DNA of 64,000 bases from Solwaraspora sp. WMMD406 (GTDB lineage Bacteria > Actinomycetota > Actinomycetes > Mycobacteriales > Micromonosporaceae). The notes beneath the pieces were generated by a model. That model was not told the origin of the DNA. It made no database searches and saw only the letters and a list, made by a program, of their open reading frames with translations. Made by a program: the position numbers and the translations under genes. The DNA is taken from positions 7,038,001 to 7,102,000 of the forward strand of contig NZ_JARUBF010000001.1 in assembly GCF_029626025.1 (NCBI RefSeq), read 5' to 3'. Shown piece after piece: positions 1 through 9,167 of the stretch (position 1 is the first letter of the stretch; each line of letters opens with the position of its first letter).

Positions 1-2826
1 GGTCGAGCCGGCGGTCGAGCCGGCGGCCGGCCGGCTGGTCAGCCCGGTCCGTAGCGTCACCGGCTCCTGGCTGTCCACCTCGGGCATCGGTTCCGGATCA
101 CCGGCCGACAAGGTAACCCTGGCACGCGCGGCAAGCGCCTGGATCTCCTCGGTGAACGGGCGCGCGCCGAGCCGACGGGCGGTCCGGAATGCCATCTGCA
201 GCGCCCGAGTCGCTTCGGCGTTGCGGGTACGGACGGCGTACATCGCCTCCGCCTGCCGCAACCGCGCGTACGCCGCCGGGTACGGATGACTGCGCCGTTC
301 CCAGACCTCGGCCGCCCGTGCCCACAGTGCCGGATCCGACCTGCCCTCGATCCGGCTGATCTCCGCCGCGCACAGCTCCCGGTAGCCGATCACCGCGTCG
401 CGCACCGGCGCGGCGGTGTCCGTGGTACTGCTGCGCTCCATCCGCTCGACCACCCCGACGAGCCGCCGTACGGCCTGAGTGTCGGCCGGCTCGCCATTGG
501 ACCGTGCCTCGGCTTCGGCCCGCAGCCCGTGCCACACCAGTGGTGCCTGCAACCAGACGTCGTCCGACCGGCTCTCCGCCAGCTCGATCCCCTGCTGCAC
601 CGCCTCCCGCGCCTCCGGATACCGGCGACGCCACATCGCCAGCCCGGCGCGCAGCGTCAACAACGGCAGCATGTGCCGGACCCCGCCGCCGGCCGCCAAC
701 AGCGTCTCGATCGCCTCCAGGTCGGCTTCCGCGCCGTCGAGATGGCCGAATCCGACGTGGATCCGGCACCGCGCCAGCAGCAGTTCGACCGCGTCGGCCC
801 CGGACGGCCGGTGCCGCAACGCGGCGGTGATCACTTCTTCGGCCTCGGCCCACCGGCCGAGCCGGAACAACCCGTTGGCCGCGACCGACAACAACCGGGT
901 GCCGTACGTCCGGGCCAGACCGACCCGTTCGGCCCGCTCGGCACCCTGACGGGCGACCGCGACACCGTCCTCCAATTCGTTGAGCGGTCCGCTGAGCAGC
1001 TCGGCCAGATGCAGGTCGGCGACAGCCACGTCCGCCGGGCCGCCCGCCGACTCCGCGGTGCACCGGGCCTGCCGTACCGCGTGTTTGCCGGCCTCGGGAT
1101 CGTTGAGATAGGCCTGGCTGTAGCCGAGCGTGACCCCGGCGAGCACCATCGCCGATGCGGCGTCCGGCACTCCGGCGGCCAACTCCAACGCCTCCCGGGC
1201 CCGCCGGCCGGCCTCGCCGTACCGGCACAGTTGCAGCAGCAGGTCGGCGGAGTGGGCGGCGGCAGCCACCCGCTCGCTCGGCGACACGTCCCGCGCGGCC
1301 AGGGTACGGTCGTACTCGCGTTCGGCCTCGGCGAGACGACCGACCGCGGTCAGGTAGCGGGCCCGCAACGTGTAGAGCCACGACGGCGGCGGACCGAACA
1401 GGTTGGTGGCCAACTGCTCCAACAGGGCCAACGCCCGTTCGTGCTCGCCGCTGCGGTGCGCCGCCTCGGCGGCCCGACGCCCCAGCGTTGTCGCGTCGAA
1501 CTCCACCAGCCAGGCCGGCGGGACATGATTGGCCAGATCGACCGCGCTGGCCCAGTGCTCGAACGCCTCGGCGAAACCGTACAACCGCTCGGCCTCCTCG
1601 GCCGCCGCGACCACCGCCGGCAGCGCCCGGGTCGTCTCGCCGGCTTCCCGCCAGTGGTGCGCCAACCGAGCGTGCTGCAGGTCACCGGAGGGGCCGGCGG
1701 CCAGCGCCTCGGCGTAGCGCCGGTGTAGCCGCACCCGCTCCCCCGGCAGCAACCGGGGCTCCAGCACCTCCCGGATCAAGGGGTAGCGGAAGCGGTAGCC
1801 GTCCGTCTCGGACAGCAGCACCCGCTGCCCGACCGCGTCCCGTACCGCCGTCAACAGTCGATCCTCGGCGAGCTCGACCACGCTCGCCAGCAGCTCGTGG
1901 GCCACCGGCTCGACGCCGGCCGCCACCGCGTGCGACACGAGCTGGGCGTCGGCCGGTAGGGCGTCGATGTGCGACAGCGCGATCTCCCGCAGCGTCTCGG
2001 ACAGACCGACCCGGCCGTCGCGGGCGTCGCGGGCCAGCTCCTCGACCACGAACGGCACCCCGCCGCTGCGCCGCCACACCGAATCGGCCACGTCGGCGTC
2101 CACCTGGTCACCGGCGATCTCGTCGACCAGCCGCGCCGTTTCCGCCCGGTCCAACGGCGCCAGTTCCAACACGTGTACGGCGCCCGATCGCGACCGTGAC
2201 CGGCGTAGCTCCAACAGCATCCGCCGGATCGGATCGTCACCCTGCAACGTCTCGGTGCGCGCCGCGCCGAGCAGCAGCAACCGTACGTCGCTCAGCCCCG
2301 CCAGCAGGTAGAGCAGCAGGTGGCGGGTGGTCAGGTCGGCCCATTGCAGATCGTCGACGACCAGGACCAGGGTCCGGCCGTCGGCCACCGCGCCCAGACC
2401 ACGGGACAGCCGCTCCAGCAGCGCACCGGCGCCGTCCGGGTCCCGGGTGTCGCCATCGAGGACCGCCATCAGGTCGCGCACCGCCGCGGTGGACAGCGCG
2501 CCCCGGCGCCCGGGATCAGGCTGATAGCGCCGTAATGCCTGCCGCAACGGATGCAACGGGGACGCGTCCCCGATGTCCAGACATGCACCAGTGAGCACCA
2601 GGGCGCCGGCGGTACGCAGCCGATCGCTGGCGGCGGTCAGCAGCCTCGTCTTGCCGATGCCGCTCTCGCCCATGACGAAGACAGCGGCGGTGTCTCCCCG
2701 CTCGACCCGGCGGAGCGACTCGTGCAGGATCCGCAGCTGCTCCTGACGCCCGACGAAGGGGACCTCGTCGGAGCTCCAGGCGAGCGAGCCGCCATCGCGT
2801 GACTGTGTCAATCCGATCACCGACAT
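1..2826 (-). CDS. STAND/LuxR-family ATPase transcriptional regulator (partial, C-terminus beyond left edge)
   Basis: The minus frame starting at ATG 2826 (MSVIGLTQSRDGG) stays open to base 1, giving 942 residues with no stop. Residues 53-60 are a Walker A motif (GESGIGKT), followed by a Walker B-like VVDDLQWAD segment, as in LAL/MalT-type regulators that couple ATP binding to transcription control. The rest is alanine/leucine-rich helical repeat sequence of TPR type. The visible C-terminus (RTGLTSRP) resembles the lead-in to a LuxR helix-turn-helix, which would lie outside the window, so DNA binding is inferred. It is divergent from the cyclase gene, 157 bp away. In several actinobacteria a cyclase domain is fused to this kind of ATPase, so the two may work together. 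The ligand is unknown. Confidence 0.85.
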   Translation of the reverse strand, partial: MSVIGLTQSRDGGSLAWSSDEVPFVGRQEQLRILHESLRRVERGDTAAVFVMGESGIGKTRLLTAASDRLRTAGALVLTGACLDIGDASPLHPLRQALRRYQPDPGRRGALSTAAVRDLMAVLDGDTRDPDGAGALLERLSRGLGAVADGRTLVLVVDDLQWADLTTRHLLLYLLAGLSDVRLLLLGAARTETLQGDDPIRRMLLELRRSRSRSGAVHVLELAPLDRAETARLVDEIAGDQVDADVADSVWRRSGGVPFVVEELARDARDGRVGLSETLREIALSHIDALPADAQLVSHAVAAGVEPVAHELLASVVELAEDRLLTAVRDAVGQRVLLSETDGYRFRYPLIREVLEPRLLPGERVRLHRRYAEALAAGPSGDLQHARLAHHWREAGETTRALPAVVAAAEEAERLYGFAEAFEHWASAVDLANHVPPAWLVEFDATTLGRRAAEAAHRSGEHERALALLEQLATNLFGPPPSWLYTLRARYLTAVGRLAEAEREYDRTLAARDVSPSERVAAAAHSADLLLQLCRYGEAGRRAREALELAAGVPDAASAMVLAGVTLGYSQAYLNDPEAGKHAVRQARCTAESAGGPADVAVADLHLAELLSGPLNELEDGVAVARQGAERAERVGLARTYGTRLLSVAANGLFRLGRWAEAEEVITAALRHRPSGADAVELLLARCRIHVGFGHLDGAEADLEAIETLLAAGGGVRHMLPLLTLRAGLAMWRRRYPEAREAVQQGIELAESRSDDVWLQAPLVWHGLRAEAEARSNGEPADTQAVRRLVGVVERMERSSTTDTAAPVRDAVIGYRELCAAEISRIEGRSDPALWARAAEVWERRSHPYPAAYARLRQAEAMYAVRTRNAEATRALQMAFRTARRLGARPFTEEIQALAARARVTLSAGDPEPMPEVDSQEPVTLRTGLTSRPAAGSTAGST

Positions 2827-2983
2827 AAAGGGTGTGAGTATCTGACATACGTCGTTCTACAGATCCTAGGCCGATCCCCCGCTGGGACCGTTTCAGCCAT
2901 CCGTTCCATACGTCGGTCCGCTTGGTCCGGACCAGATCCACCCCGGAGCGGAACAAGGCACCGCCCCAGCGCAGGAGGCGATC
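2827..2983. promoter_or_regulatory. Divergent intergenic region between regulator and cyclase
   Basis: This 157-bp interval separates the starts of two divergent genes and must hold both promoters. AGGAGG lies about six bases before the cyclase ATG at 2984. No convincing operator palindrome was seen. Confidence 0.4.
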
Positions 2984-4801
2984 ATGCAGACGCTCCGCCG
3001 CAACCACTACCGCCGCCGTACCGCACCCACCGCCTCGACGACCCGCGCCAGCGGCTACCGCTGTTCGGCGAGTGCCCCACTGACCTGCCCCAACTGCCGT
3101 GCACCCAGGAGGTCCACACACCGTTACTGTGCCGGCTGCGGGGTACGCCTGGCACCGCCGACCGGGTGGACCGACCCGTCTCCCCGGACGGAACGACGTA
3201 CCGTGAGCGTGCTTTTCGTCGACATGGTCGGTTTTACCGAGTTGTCCAGCCGGCTCACCCCCGAAGAGGTACGCCAGGTGCAGCTGGCCTACTTCCAGGC
3301 CGTCCGCGCGGTGATCCGCGACTGGCACGGTGTCGTCGAGAAGTACGTAGGAGACGCGGTGATGGCCGTCTTCGACCGTGCCGGGCCGACGGTGCGGGGC
3401 TCGGCGAACAACGCCTCGGGCCTGACAGACCACATCTCGTGTCTGACGGACCGCGCCCCGGACCTGACGGACCACTACACGTCGGGATCCACGGGTGCGG
3501 ATCTTGACCGATCGGGCGGAAGCGCCTACCGCGCGGTCCGCGCGGCGATGGAACTCGCCCCGGCCGTACGGCGGATTGATTTCCCCCCCGGGGTACGGGT
3601 GCGCATCCGGGTCGGCGTCGCCACCGGAACGGCCGCGGTCGACGTCACTGGTCCGACCGACGGCGGAGTCGGATTCCTCACCGGTGACGTGATCAACGTG
3701 GCGGCACGGCTGCAGGCCCGGACCGCCCCCGGGACGGTCGCCGTCACCGTGGACACCTACCAGGCCACCCGTGGCCGGATCAGCTATCGGGAACTGCCGC
3801 ACCTGCAGATCGCCGGCCGGACGGAGGCGGTACGGGTGTGGCAACCGGTGCGTGGGGTGCCGGGCGGCGGCACCCCACGCGCGGAACAGCTGGTGTCAGA
3901 CTCCGGTGACCGACGCGATCCAGCTCCGGCTGGCCGCGACCGACGCGTAGTTCTGGTACGTGGACCCGTTGCCGGTCGAGCAGACGCCGACCTGCCGTCC
4001 GTTGTAGAACTGCGGGCCGCCGGAGTCGCCCCGCCAGGCGACACCGTTCACACCCGTGCTCCGGATCGCCGGGCCACCGTACGCGTCGGTGGCGCTGTTC
4101 GTCGTCGTGCGGACCGAGGCCGTCTTCAGCTGGGGAGAGGCGTCGCAGGTGCTGCAGGTCCGGCCCCAACCGTAGATGCTGTTCGTCGAACCGACCGGCG
4201 GGTTGCTGGTGGCCAGCGTCACGTACGAGGTGGAGATCGAGCTGCTCAGATACAACAGTCCGAGGTCGTAGCGACCGTAGGTGGCGCTCACTGCGCTGGT
4301 CGCACCGCCGGACGACCGGTAGACGCTGCCGACCCGTACCGACATCGTGCCACCCAGACAGTGCCGAGCGGTCAGCACCCAGCGGGACGCGATGATCGAG
4401 CCAGAGCAAGCGAACGAGCCGTTCTGGAACACGGCCGCCGCCCACGGCGCGGACGAGACGGTGCCGCCGCCGATGATCTGCTGCGGCGCCGCGGCCGCTG
4501 TAGATGGCGCCAGGAACGCGCCGACGAGAGCGGTGGCGGCGATCGCCAAGGTAAGACGGATACGCAAGACGGGCTCCTTACCGAAGGGGTCCACCCGGGG
4601 TTCCGGGTCGGCTGGGCCGGTGTCCCGCGACAGGTTCCACCGCAGGACACACCGTGTCTGGCAACGCCGGGTACGGCGCTGCTCACCGCGCTGCGGAATT
4701 GCACCACGGTGAGGCCAGAGATTAGGCCTACGACGTTTCCGCGACAAGTCCTTGGCGTGATGTTTTCTGATAGCGTGCGACAATCTAATAATGACGACTG
4801 A
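2984..4801 (+). CDS. Class III adenylate/guanylate cyclase with N-terminal zinc ribbon; 3' extent uncertain
   Basis: ATG 2984 follows AGGAGG. Residues 35-52 carry CPNC and CAGC, a zinc-ribbon-like double pair. The class III cyclase domain follows: FVDMVGFTE at 78-86 (metal-binding Asp80), EKYVGDAVMAVF with Lys120 and Asp124, and later DVINVAARLQ supplying the transition-state Asn and Arg. An insert at about 131-180 repeats the idea LTDH/LTDR three times and is not usual for the domain. Product: cAMP or cGMP from a nucleoside triphosphate. After roughly residue 300 (about base 3890) the frame is antisense to a convincing protease gene, shows no recognisable domain and is arginine/glycine-rich. 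The frame stays open to 4801, but the real protein may be shorter. Usual fusion partners (AAA ATPase, TPR, HTH) are absent here. Confidence 0.7.
   Translation: MQTLRRNHYRRRTAPTASTTRASGYRCSASAPLTCPNCRAPRRSTHRYCAGCGVRLAPPTGWTDPSPRTERRTVSVLFVDMVGFTELSSRLTPEEVRQVQLAYFQAVRAVIRDWHGVVEKYVGDAVMAVFDRAGPTVRGSANNASGLTDHISCLTDRAPDLTDHYTSGSTGADLDRSGGSAYRAVRAAMELAPAVRRIDFPPGVRVRIRVGVATGTAAVDVTGPTDGGVGFLTGDVINVAARLQARTAPGTVAVTVDTYQATRGRISYRELPHLQIAGRTEAVRVWQPVRGVPGGGTPRAEQLVSDSGDRRDPAPAGRDRRVVLVRGPVAGRADADLPSVVELRAAGVAPPGDTVHTRAPDRRATVRVGGAVRRRADRGRLQLGRGVAGAAGPAPTVDAVRRTDRRVAGGQRHVRGGDRAAQIQQSEVVATVGGAHCAGRTAGRPVDAADPYRHRATQTVPSGQHPAGRDDRARASERAVLEHGRRPRRGRDGAAADDLLRRRGRCRWRQERADESGGGDRQGKTDTQDGLLTEGVHPGFRVGWAGVPRQVPPQDTPCLATPGTALLTALRNCTTVRPEIRPTTFPRQVLGVMFSDSVRQSNNDD
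3896..4567 (-). CDS. Secreted trypsin-like (S1 family) serine protease
   Basis: The best start is TTG at 4567, seven bases after AAGGAG. It gives 223 residues opening with a signal peptide (LRIRLTLAIAATALVGAF, then APSTAAAA). The mature chain would begin near QQIIGGG, the typical activated trypsin N-terminus. The triad is visible: His in TARHC, Asp in RYDLGLLYL and Ser in GDSGGP. Paired cysteines around the His and near the C-terminus suggest disulfides. Length fits Streptomyces trypsin-like enzymes. An upstream in-frame ATG at 4783 would add an arginine-rich leader before the signal peptide and is less likely. The whole gene lies antisense to the 3' part of the cyclase reading frame. Confidence 0.88.
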   Translation of the reverse strand: MRIRLTLAIAATALVGAFLAPSTAAAAPQQIIGGGTVSSAPWAAAVFQNGSFACSGSIIASRWVLTARHCLGGTMSVRVGSVYRSSGGATSAVSATYGRYDLGLLYLSSSISTSYVTLATSNPPVGSTNSIYGWGRTCSTCDASPQLKTASVRTTTNSATDAYGGPAIRSTGVNGVAWRGDSGGPQFYNGRQVGVCSTGNGSTYQNYASVAASRSWIASVTGV

Positions 4802-5221
4802 TAATATGATTCAAATCGTATGCATTATTGTCGGTCGATCACGTCGAGGCATCCGACCGACCGTCCCACTGGGACCCGATCCGGTCGGACTGGGACCCGA
4901 CCCGGGTCGGCGCGGCGACCACCCGGAGCCGACGTTCCGGCGTATTTGACTGGGTACGGCGTAAAACGACTGTCGCGCTCTGGAACCATCGGATTCCGGA
5001 CGGAAGGGGTGCCGTCGCCCGGTCGGCCACCCTCCTGCCACACCAGCTGTGATGCGCCGCACCGTCGACCAGAGCTGGGAATGTCCGACGGCGACCTTAG
5101 ATTGGTCCTGACACCCGCGCCGCGACCGTGGCGCCCGACGGACCTTCGAGATCCACCCGACTCGGGATCCGGCCGACACTCGCACTGCCGCGCAGCCGCG
5201 CGCCCTCGCGGAAGAAGCACT
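4802..5221. other. Non-coding interval before the MFS gene
   Basis: About 420 bp without a supported gene. The left end (about 4755-4830) is conspicuously AT-rich for this genome and could carry promoters. Reading the exporter from upstream starts near 4820 would add a low-complexity, arginine-rich extension unlike any MFS N-terminus, so that start was rejected. Confidence 0.5.
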
Positions 5222-6523
5222 ATGACCACGCTCGCCCGACGGCCCGACGAGTCGGCGACAGCCGACGCCGGGACCGAGACCGCGATCTCCGGGGAACAGC
5301 TCGGCCGTTGGCAACGGATCCGACTGATCCTGGTACTCGGCACCCTGATCGCCATCGGCCCGTTGACCATCGACATGTATCTGCCTGCGCTTCCCGCCAT
5401 CAGTGACGACCTGCGGACCACCGCCGCCGGAGTGCAGCTGACCCTCACCGGCACCCTCGCCGGACTGGCGATCGGTCAGCTGATCATCGGTCCGTTGTCC
5501 GACGTCTTGGGACGGCGGCGACCGCTGCTGCTCGGTATGGCGCTGCACGTACTCGCCTCGGTGTTCTGTGTCGTCGCGCCGGACGTCGCCGTGCTCGGCA
5601 CCCTCAGGGTCGTTCAAGGGCTCGGTGCCGCCGCAGCCGCCGTGATCGCCATGGCCGTGGTCCGCGACCTGTTCAGCGGGCTGGCGTTCGCCCGCGTCTT
5701 GTCGCGACTACTACTGGTGATGGGGGTGGCACCGGTCCTCGCCCCGACCCTCGGCAGCGCGCTGCTCAACTGGACGCAGTGGCGCGGCGTGTTCGTCGCG
5801 CTGGCGGTACTCGGGCTCGGACTGATCGCCATCACCGCCTTCGGGCTGCCTGAGACCCTGCCGCCACGTCGTCGCCGGGCAGCCCGCATCGGCGACACCC
5901 TCCGGGTCTACGGCTCGCTGCTGGCGGATCGGACCTTCATCGGACTGGTGCTGGTCGCCGGGTTCGCCATGGCAGCGCTCTTCGCGTACGTCGCCGGTTC
6001 GTCCTTCGTTCTACAGGACCAGTACGGCCTCGACGAGCAGGAGTTCGGCATCGCCTTCGGGGCCGGTGCGGCCGGCATGATCACCGCCACCCAGCTCAAC
6101 GTACGACTGCTGCGCCGCTACTCTCCGCAACAGATCCTGCTGGGCTCGCTGGTCGCTGGTACGGCCGCAGGGACGCTGCTACTCGGCTTCGCGGCCACCA
6201 ACGTCGGCGGCCTGGCCGGCGTACTGATCCCGCTGTGGGCGGTCCTCGCGGCGTCCGGGTTCGCACTGCCCAACGCGCCGGCACTAGCGCTGGCCGGACA
6301 CGGAGAGGCGGCCGGAACAGCCTCCGCGCTCCTCGGAGCGGTGCAGTTCGGGGTGGGCGCGGTCGCCGCGCCGGTCGTCGGGCTGCTCGGCACCGGCAGT
6401 ACCGCGATGGCGTCGGTCATCACCGGCGGCATGCTCTGCTCGCTCTTCATCCTTCTGGTCGTGGTCCGGCCAGGCCGGCTGCCGGCGCCAGAGCCGGATG
6501 TCGTACCCGTCAACGTGCACTGA
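5222..6523 (+). CDS. Bcr/CflA-type MFS multidrug efflux transporter
   Basis: ATG 5222, preceded by GGAAGAAG, gives 433 residues. The protein has about 12 hydrophobic segments. TM1 ends in the family signature IDMYLPALP (residues 50-58), and motif A, GPLSDVLGRRRPLLLG, lies at 90-105 between TM2 and TM3. Both are typical of the DHA1 drug:H+ antiporter group that includes Bcr and CflA. It would export small toxic molecules or antibiotics across the cytoplasmic membrane using the proton gradient; the substrate cannot be told from sequence. It stands alone between the protease and the tRNA genes, with no regulator beside it. Length is normal for the family. Confidence 0.88.
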   Translation: MTTLARRPDESATADAGTETAISGEQLGRWQRIRLILVLGTLIAIGPLTIDMYLPALPAISDDLRTTAAGVQLTLTGTLAGLAIGQLIIGPLSDVLGRRRPLLLGMALHVLASVFCVVAPDVAVLGTLRVVQGLGAAAAAVIAMAVVRDLFSGLAFARVLSRLLLVMGVAPVLAPTLGSALLNWTQWRGVFVALAVLGLGLIAITAFGLPETLPPRRRRAARIGDTLRVYGSLLADRTFIGLVLVAGFAMAALFAYVAGSSFVLQDQYGLDEQEFGIAFGAGAAGMITATQLNVRLLRRYSPQQILLGSLVAGTAAGTLLLGFAATNVGGLAGVLIPLWAVLAASGFALPNAPALALAGHGEAAGTASALLGAVQFGVGAVAAPVVGLLGTGSTAMASVITGGMLCSLFILLVVVRPGRLPAPEPDVVPVNVH

Positions 6524-6672
6524 GCCGAAGCCCTTGGCCTGCCCTCCGGGCTGGGAGGAGATCACTGGCCGACCGGCGCCGTAAGGCCAGGCCGCCGAGC
6601 CGGGCCGGGTGCTTTGCCGCGACGCCGGCCGGCCCTGTATCCTCGGTCGGCGGTGGTCTACAAGACCGCCGG

Positions 6673-6763
6673 GGAGACTTCGCCTAGTCTGGTCTATGGC
6701 GCCGCACTGCTAATGCGGTTGGGGTCTTAAAGCCCCTCCCGGGTTCGAATCCCGGAGTCTCCG
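6673..6763 (+). tRNA. tRNA-Ser (anticodon GCU)
   Basis: Acceptor strands GGAGACT (6673-6679) and AGTCTCC (6756-6762) pair fully. The anticodon loop CTGCTAA carries GCT. A long variable arm (TTGGGG...CCCC) marks a class II tRNA, and the T-arm contains GGTTCGAATCC. About 91 nt; no encoded CCA was seen. Confidence 0.92.
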
Positions 6764-6798
6764 CGGTCCGGCAAGGTGTGTATGCTTGCCAGGCACCT

Positions 6799-6871
6799 GC
6801 GCCCGTAGCTCAACGGATAGAGCATCTGACTACGGATCAGAAGGTTAGGGGTTCGAGTCCCTTCGGGCGCG
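6799..6871 (+). tRNA. tRNA-Arg (anticodon ACG)
   Basis: Acceptor strands GCGCCCG (6799-6805) and CGGGCGC (6864-6870) pair fully. The anticodon loop CTACGGA gives ACG. The T-arm holds GGTTCGAGTCC. It is 73 nt, lies 35 bp after the tRNA-Ser and is the last housekeeping gene before the CRISPR island. Confidence 0.92.
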
Positions 6872-6881
6872 CGAGATCAAC

Positions 6882-6917
6882 AGGGGTCTGACCTGCCAAA
6901 ACGGCAGCCAGGCCCCT
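6882..6917 (+). terminator. Possible terminator hairpin after the tRNA pair
   Basis: AGGGG-CTG-CTGCC pairs with GGCAG-CAG-CCCCT around an AAAAC loop, with a few mismatches. No T-run follows, so a tRNA 3'-end or terminator role is tentative. Confidence 0.35.
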
Positions 6918-7160
6918 TCGCATATCCATCCCTTGTGGTCGGTTGGGTGCTCGGTGGGTGCTCGTACGACGAACATCCCTCACGTCCCGGCCCGTCCAGC
7001 GGTGACCCGTCCTGTCCCGATGCGTTTTGATCATGGTTGCCCACGTCGGGCCGAAAGTCCAGATAGTGGGACAGCGTTGCTGAAGGGTAAAGCTGGCGGT
7101 CCTTCTTGGGAGCCTCGCCGGGCTGCTGTGGAGGTCCGATTCAGCCGGAATCACGTGGTC

Positions 7161-7180
7161 ATTCCAGTCCGCCGTTGACA
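7161..7180 (-). mobile_element. IS21-like element terminus abutting the distal end of array A (remnant)
   Basis: On the minus strand the CRISPR repeat stops after its 19th base and continues directly as TGTCAACGGCGGACTGGAA, which looks like an IS21-family end (TG start, TGTCAAC as in the intact copies here). The 20 bases TTCCAGTCCGCCGTTGACAC recur at 59651-59670 beside array II-B. The 6918-7160 interval to the left has no transposase and no other supported gene; short segments such as GTCCCACTATCTGGACTT may be further IS-end sequence. Inference: an IS once inserted in the repeat and most of it was lost. Confidence 0.45.
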
Positions 7181-9149
7181 CCACGTGCGTGGGGAGGACG
7201 TGTGCAGCCGCTTGGCGAACCGGTCCGCCGGCGGAACACCCCCACGTGCGTGGGGAGGACCGTCCACTGGGGGCGCTGGCGAAACCTGCGGCCGGAACAC
7301 CCCACGTGCGTGGGGAGGACCGGGACCTGTCCCTCCTGGTCGACGCCAAGAGCGGAACACCCCCACCTGCGTGGGGAGGACCAACGGTTCGTCTCGCCAT
7401 TCCCTTTTCCTGCCGGAACACCCCCACGTGCGTGGGGAGGACCCGTCATCCTCGCGCCTCCGTCGTCTCTGTCGCGGAACACCCCCACGTGCGTGGGGAG
7501 GACGCCGCGCCGCCCGCTTTGATCTTGTCCCAGCACGGAACACCCCCACGTGCGTGGGGAGGACCACAGAAGACGAAAGTTGTTCGCCCTGTCCGACGGA
7601 ACACCCCCACGTGCGTGGGGAGGACGCGATCATCTCGTCGCCGGGAATAATTCCAGCGGAACACCCCCACGTGCGTGGGGAGGACCGCCCATGGGACGAC
7701 GGCGAACACGCACCCCACGGAACACCCCCACGTGCGTGGGGAGGACTAACAGGCCGGGAGAGACCCTATGCCGAACACCGGAACACCCCCACGTGCGTGG
7801 GGAGGATGTGGACGGCTTGACGCCGCCCTGACTGGCCGGCGGAACACCCCCACGTGCGTGGGGAGGACCCCACACCGCGACCACCTGAAGTGTTGCAACA
7901 CGGAACACCCCCACGTGCGTGGGGAGGACTCGGCGACCGCCGCCCGGTGCTCGAGGATCTCCGGAACACCCCCACGTGCGTGGGGAGGACAGCTGCGGAT
8001 CGGTCGGCGCGGGCTTGCCCGTCGGAACACCCCCACGTGCGTGGGGAGGACCGAAGAAGGCTCGCGACGGCTGGCCGAAGGTCCGGAACACCCCCACGTG
8101 CGTGGGGAGGACGCTCCCAGAGGCTCTATCGAGCACCAGCTCTTACGGAACACCCCCACGTGCGTGGGGAGGACATCGCCGCCACCGCCCGGTCGACCGC
8201 CTGCTGCGGAACACCCCACGTGCGTGGGGAGGACTACGACGTGCTCATGTGAAGATGAGCGAGTACCGGAACACCCCCACGTGCGTGGGGAGGACGTCGG
8301 AGTGTTCGGACCAGGCCCGGGCGAACTCGGAACACCCCCACGTGCGTGGGGAGGACTTCGCACCCAGCGGCACCGATCTGCCGCTGACCGGAACACCCCC
8401 ACGTGCGTGGGGAGGACGATGCCGGTCTCACGCGAGATCTGGTTGCGGCCGGAACACCCCCACGTGCGTGGGGAGGACGCGGACCCGCCGATGATGAAGA
8501 CGTTCCCATCCGGAACACCCCCACGTGCGTGGGGAGGACTCGTCCGCCGCGCACCAGGCCGCATTGAGAGACGGAACACCCCCACGTGCGTGGGGAGGAC
8601 CTGACGTGGCGGTCTCCCGTGTGGCCCTGCAGCGGAACACCCCCACGTGCGTGGGGAGGACCGCTCGGTCTCGGCGATCTCCTTGTCGAGCTTCGGAACA
8701 CCCCCACGTGCGTGGGGAGGACGGCACGCAGATCATCCAGGGTGAGGCTGCTGTCGGAACACCCCCACGTGCGTGGGGAGGACGACTTGGCGCGCGCCGA
8801 GCAGGCCGTGTTCGACGGAACACCCCCACGTGCGTGGGGAGGACGACAACCCGAGAGAGAAGGGAGGAGTCTTCAACGGAACACCCCCACGTGCGTGGGG
8901 AGGACGATGGTCCTGCCTGCCCCATAGTTCGTCTTGCCGGAACACCCCCACGTGCGTGGGGAGGACCCATGCCTGCAGCCGGTCCAGGTCCAGGGCGGCG
9001 GAACACCCCCACGTGCGTGGGGAGGACGCGGCTGCCACCGGTTGACCTGGTACGACCGCCGGAACACCCCCACGTGCGTGGGGAGGACAGGTCAACGGTC
9101 AGGCCGAGCTTCGCCGCTTTCGGAACACCCCCACGTGCGTGGGGAGGAC
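7181..9149 (-). CRISPR. CRISPR array A (type I-E system 1), about 33 repeats
   Basis: Read on the minus strand, the unit is a 28-nt repeat beginning GTCCTCCCCACGCACG and ending TGGGGGTGTTCC, with 33-nt spacers (61-nt period). From 7233 to 9122 there are about 32 full repeats, plus a 19-nt truncated one at 7181-7199, giving about 32 spacers. Every repeat is followed by G, so the effective repeat is 29 nt ending TTCCG. Variants: a 27-nt repeat at 7294, another near 8209, and a C for G in the repeat starting at 7354. The stem CCCCACG/CGTGGGG fits Cas6e processing. The leader-proximal end is at 9149, next to cas2; the distal end is interrupted at repeat position 19 by IS-like sequence. Confidence 0.98.
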
Positions 9150-9162
9150 CCTTCGCGACCTG
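9150..9162 (-). promoter_or_regulatory. Leader-end motif of array A (very short leader)
   Basis: Reading toward the first repeat the sequence is CAGGTCGCGAAGG, the same motif that ends the other three leaders. Only 18 bp separate the repeat from the cas2 stop, so any further leader must overlap cas2. The A-rich segment found in the array B and II-B leaders is missing. Confidence 0.6.
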
Positions 9163-9167
9163 GGGTT

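Noticed and set aside
286-2594. Two 480-codon plus-strand frames over the regulator gene
   Set aside because: GC-rich antisense shadows with biased composition; the minus frame carries Walker motifs and a plausible start.
4820-5221. Extended N-terminus for the MFS exporter
   Set aside because: The extra residues are low-complexity and family proteins begin shortly before TM1; ATG 5222 has a ribosome binding site.
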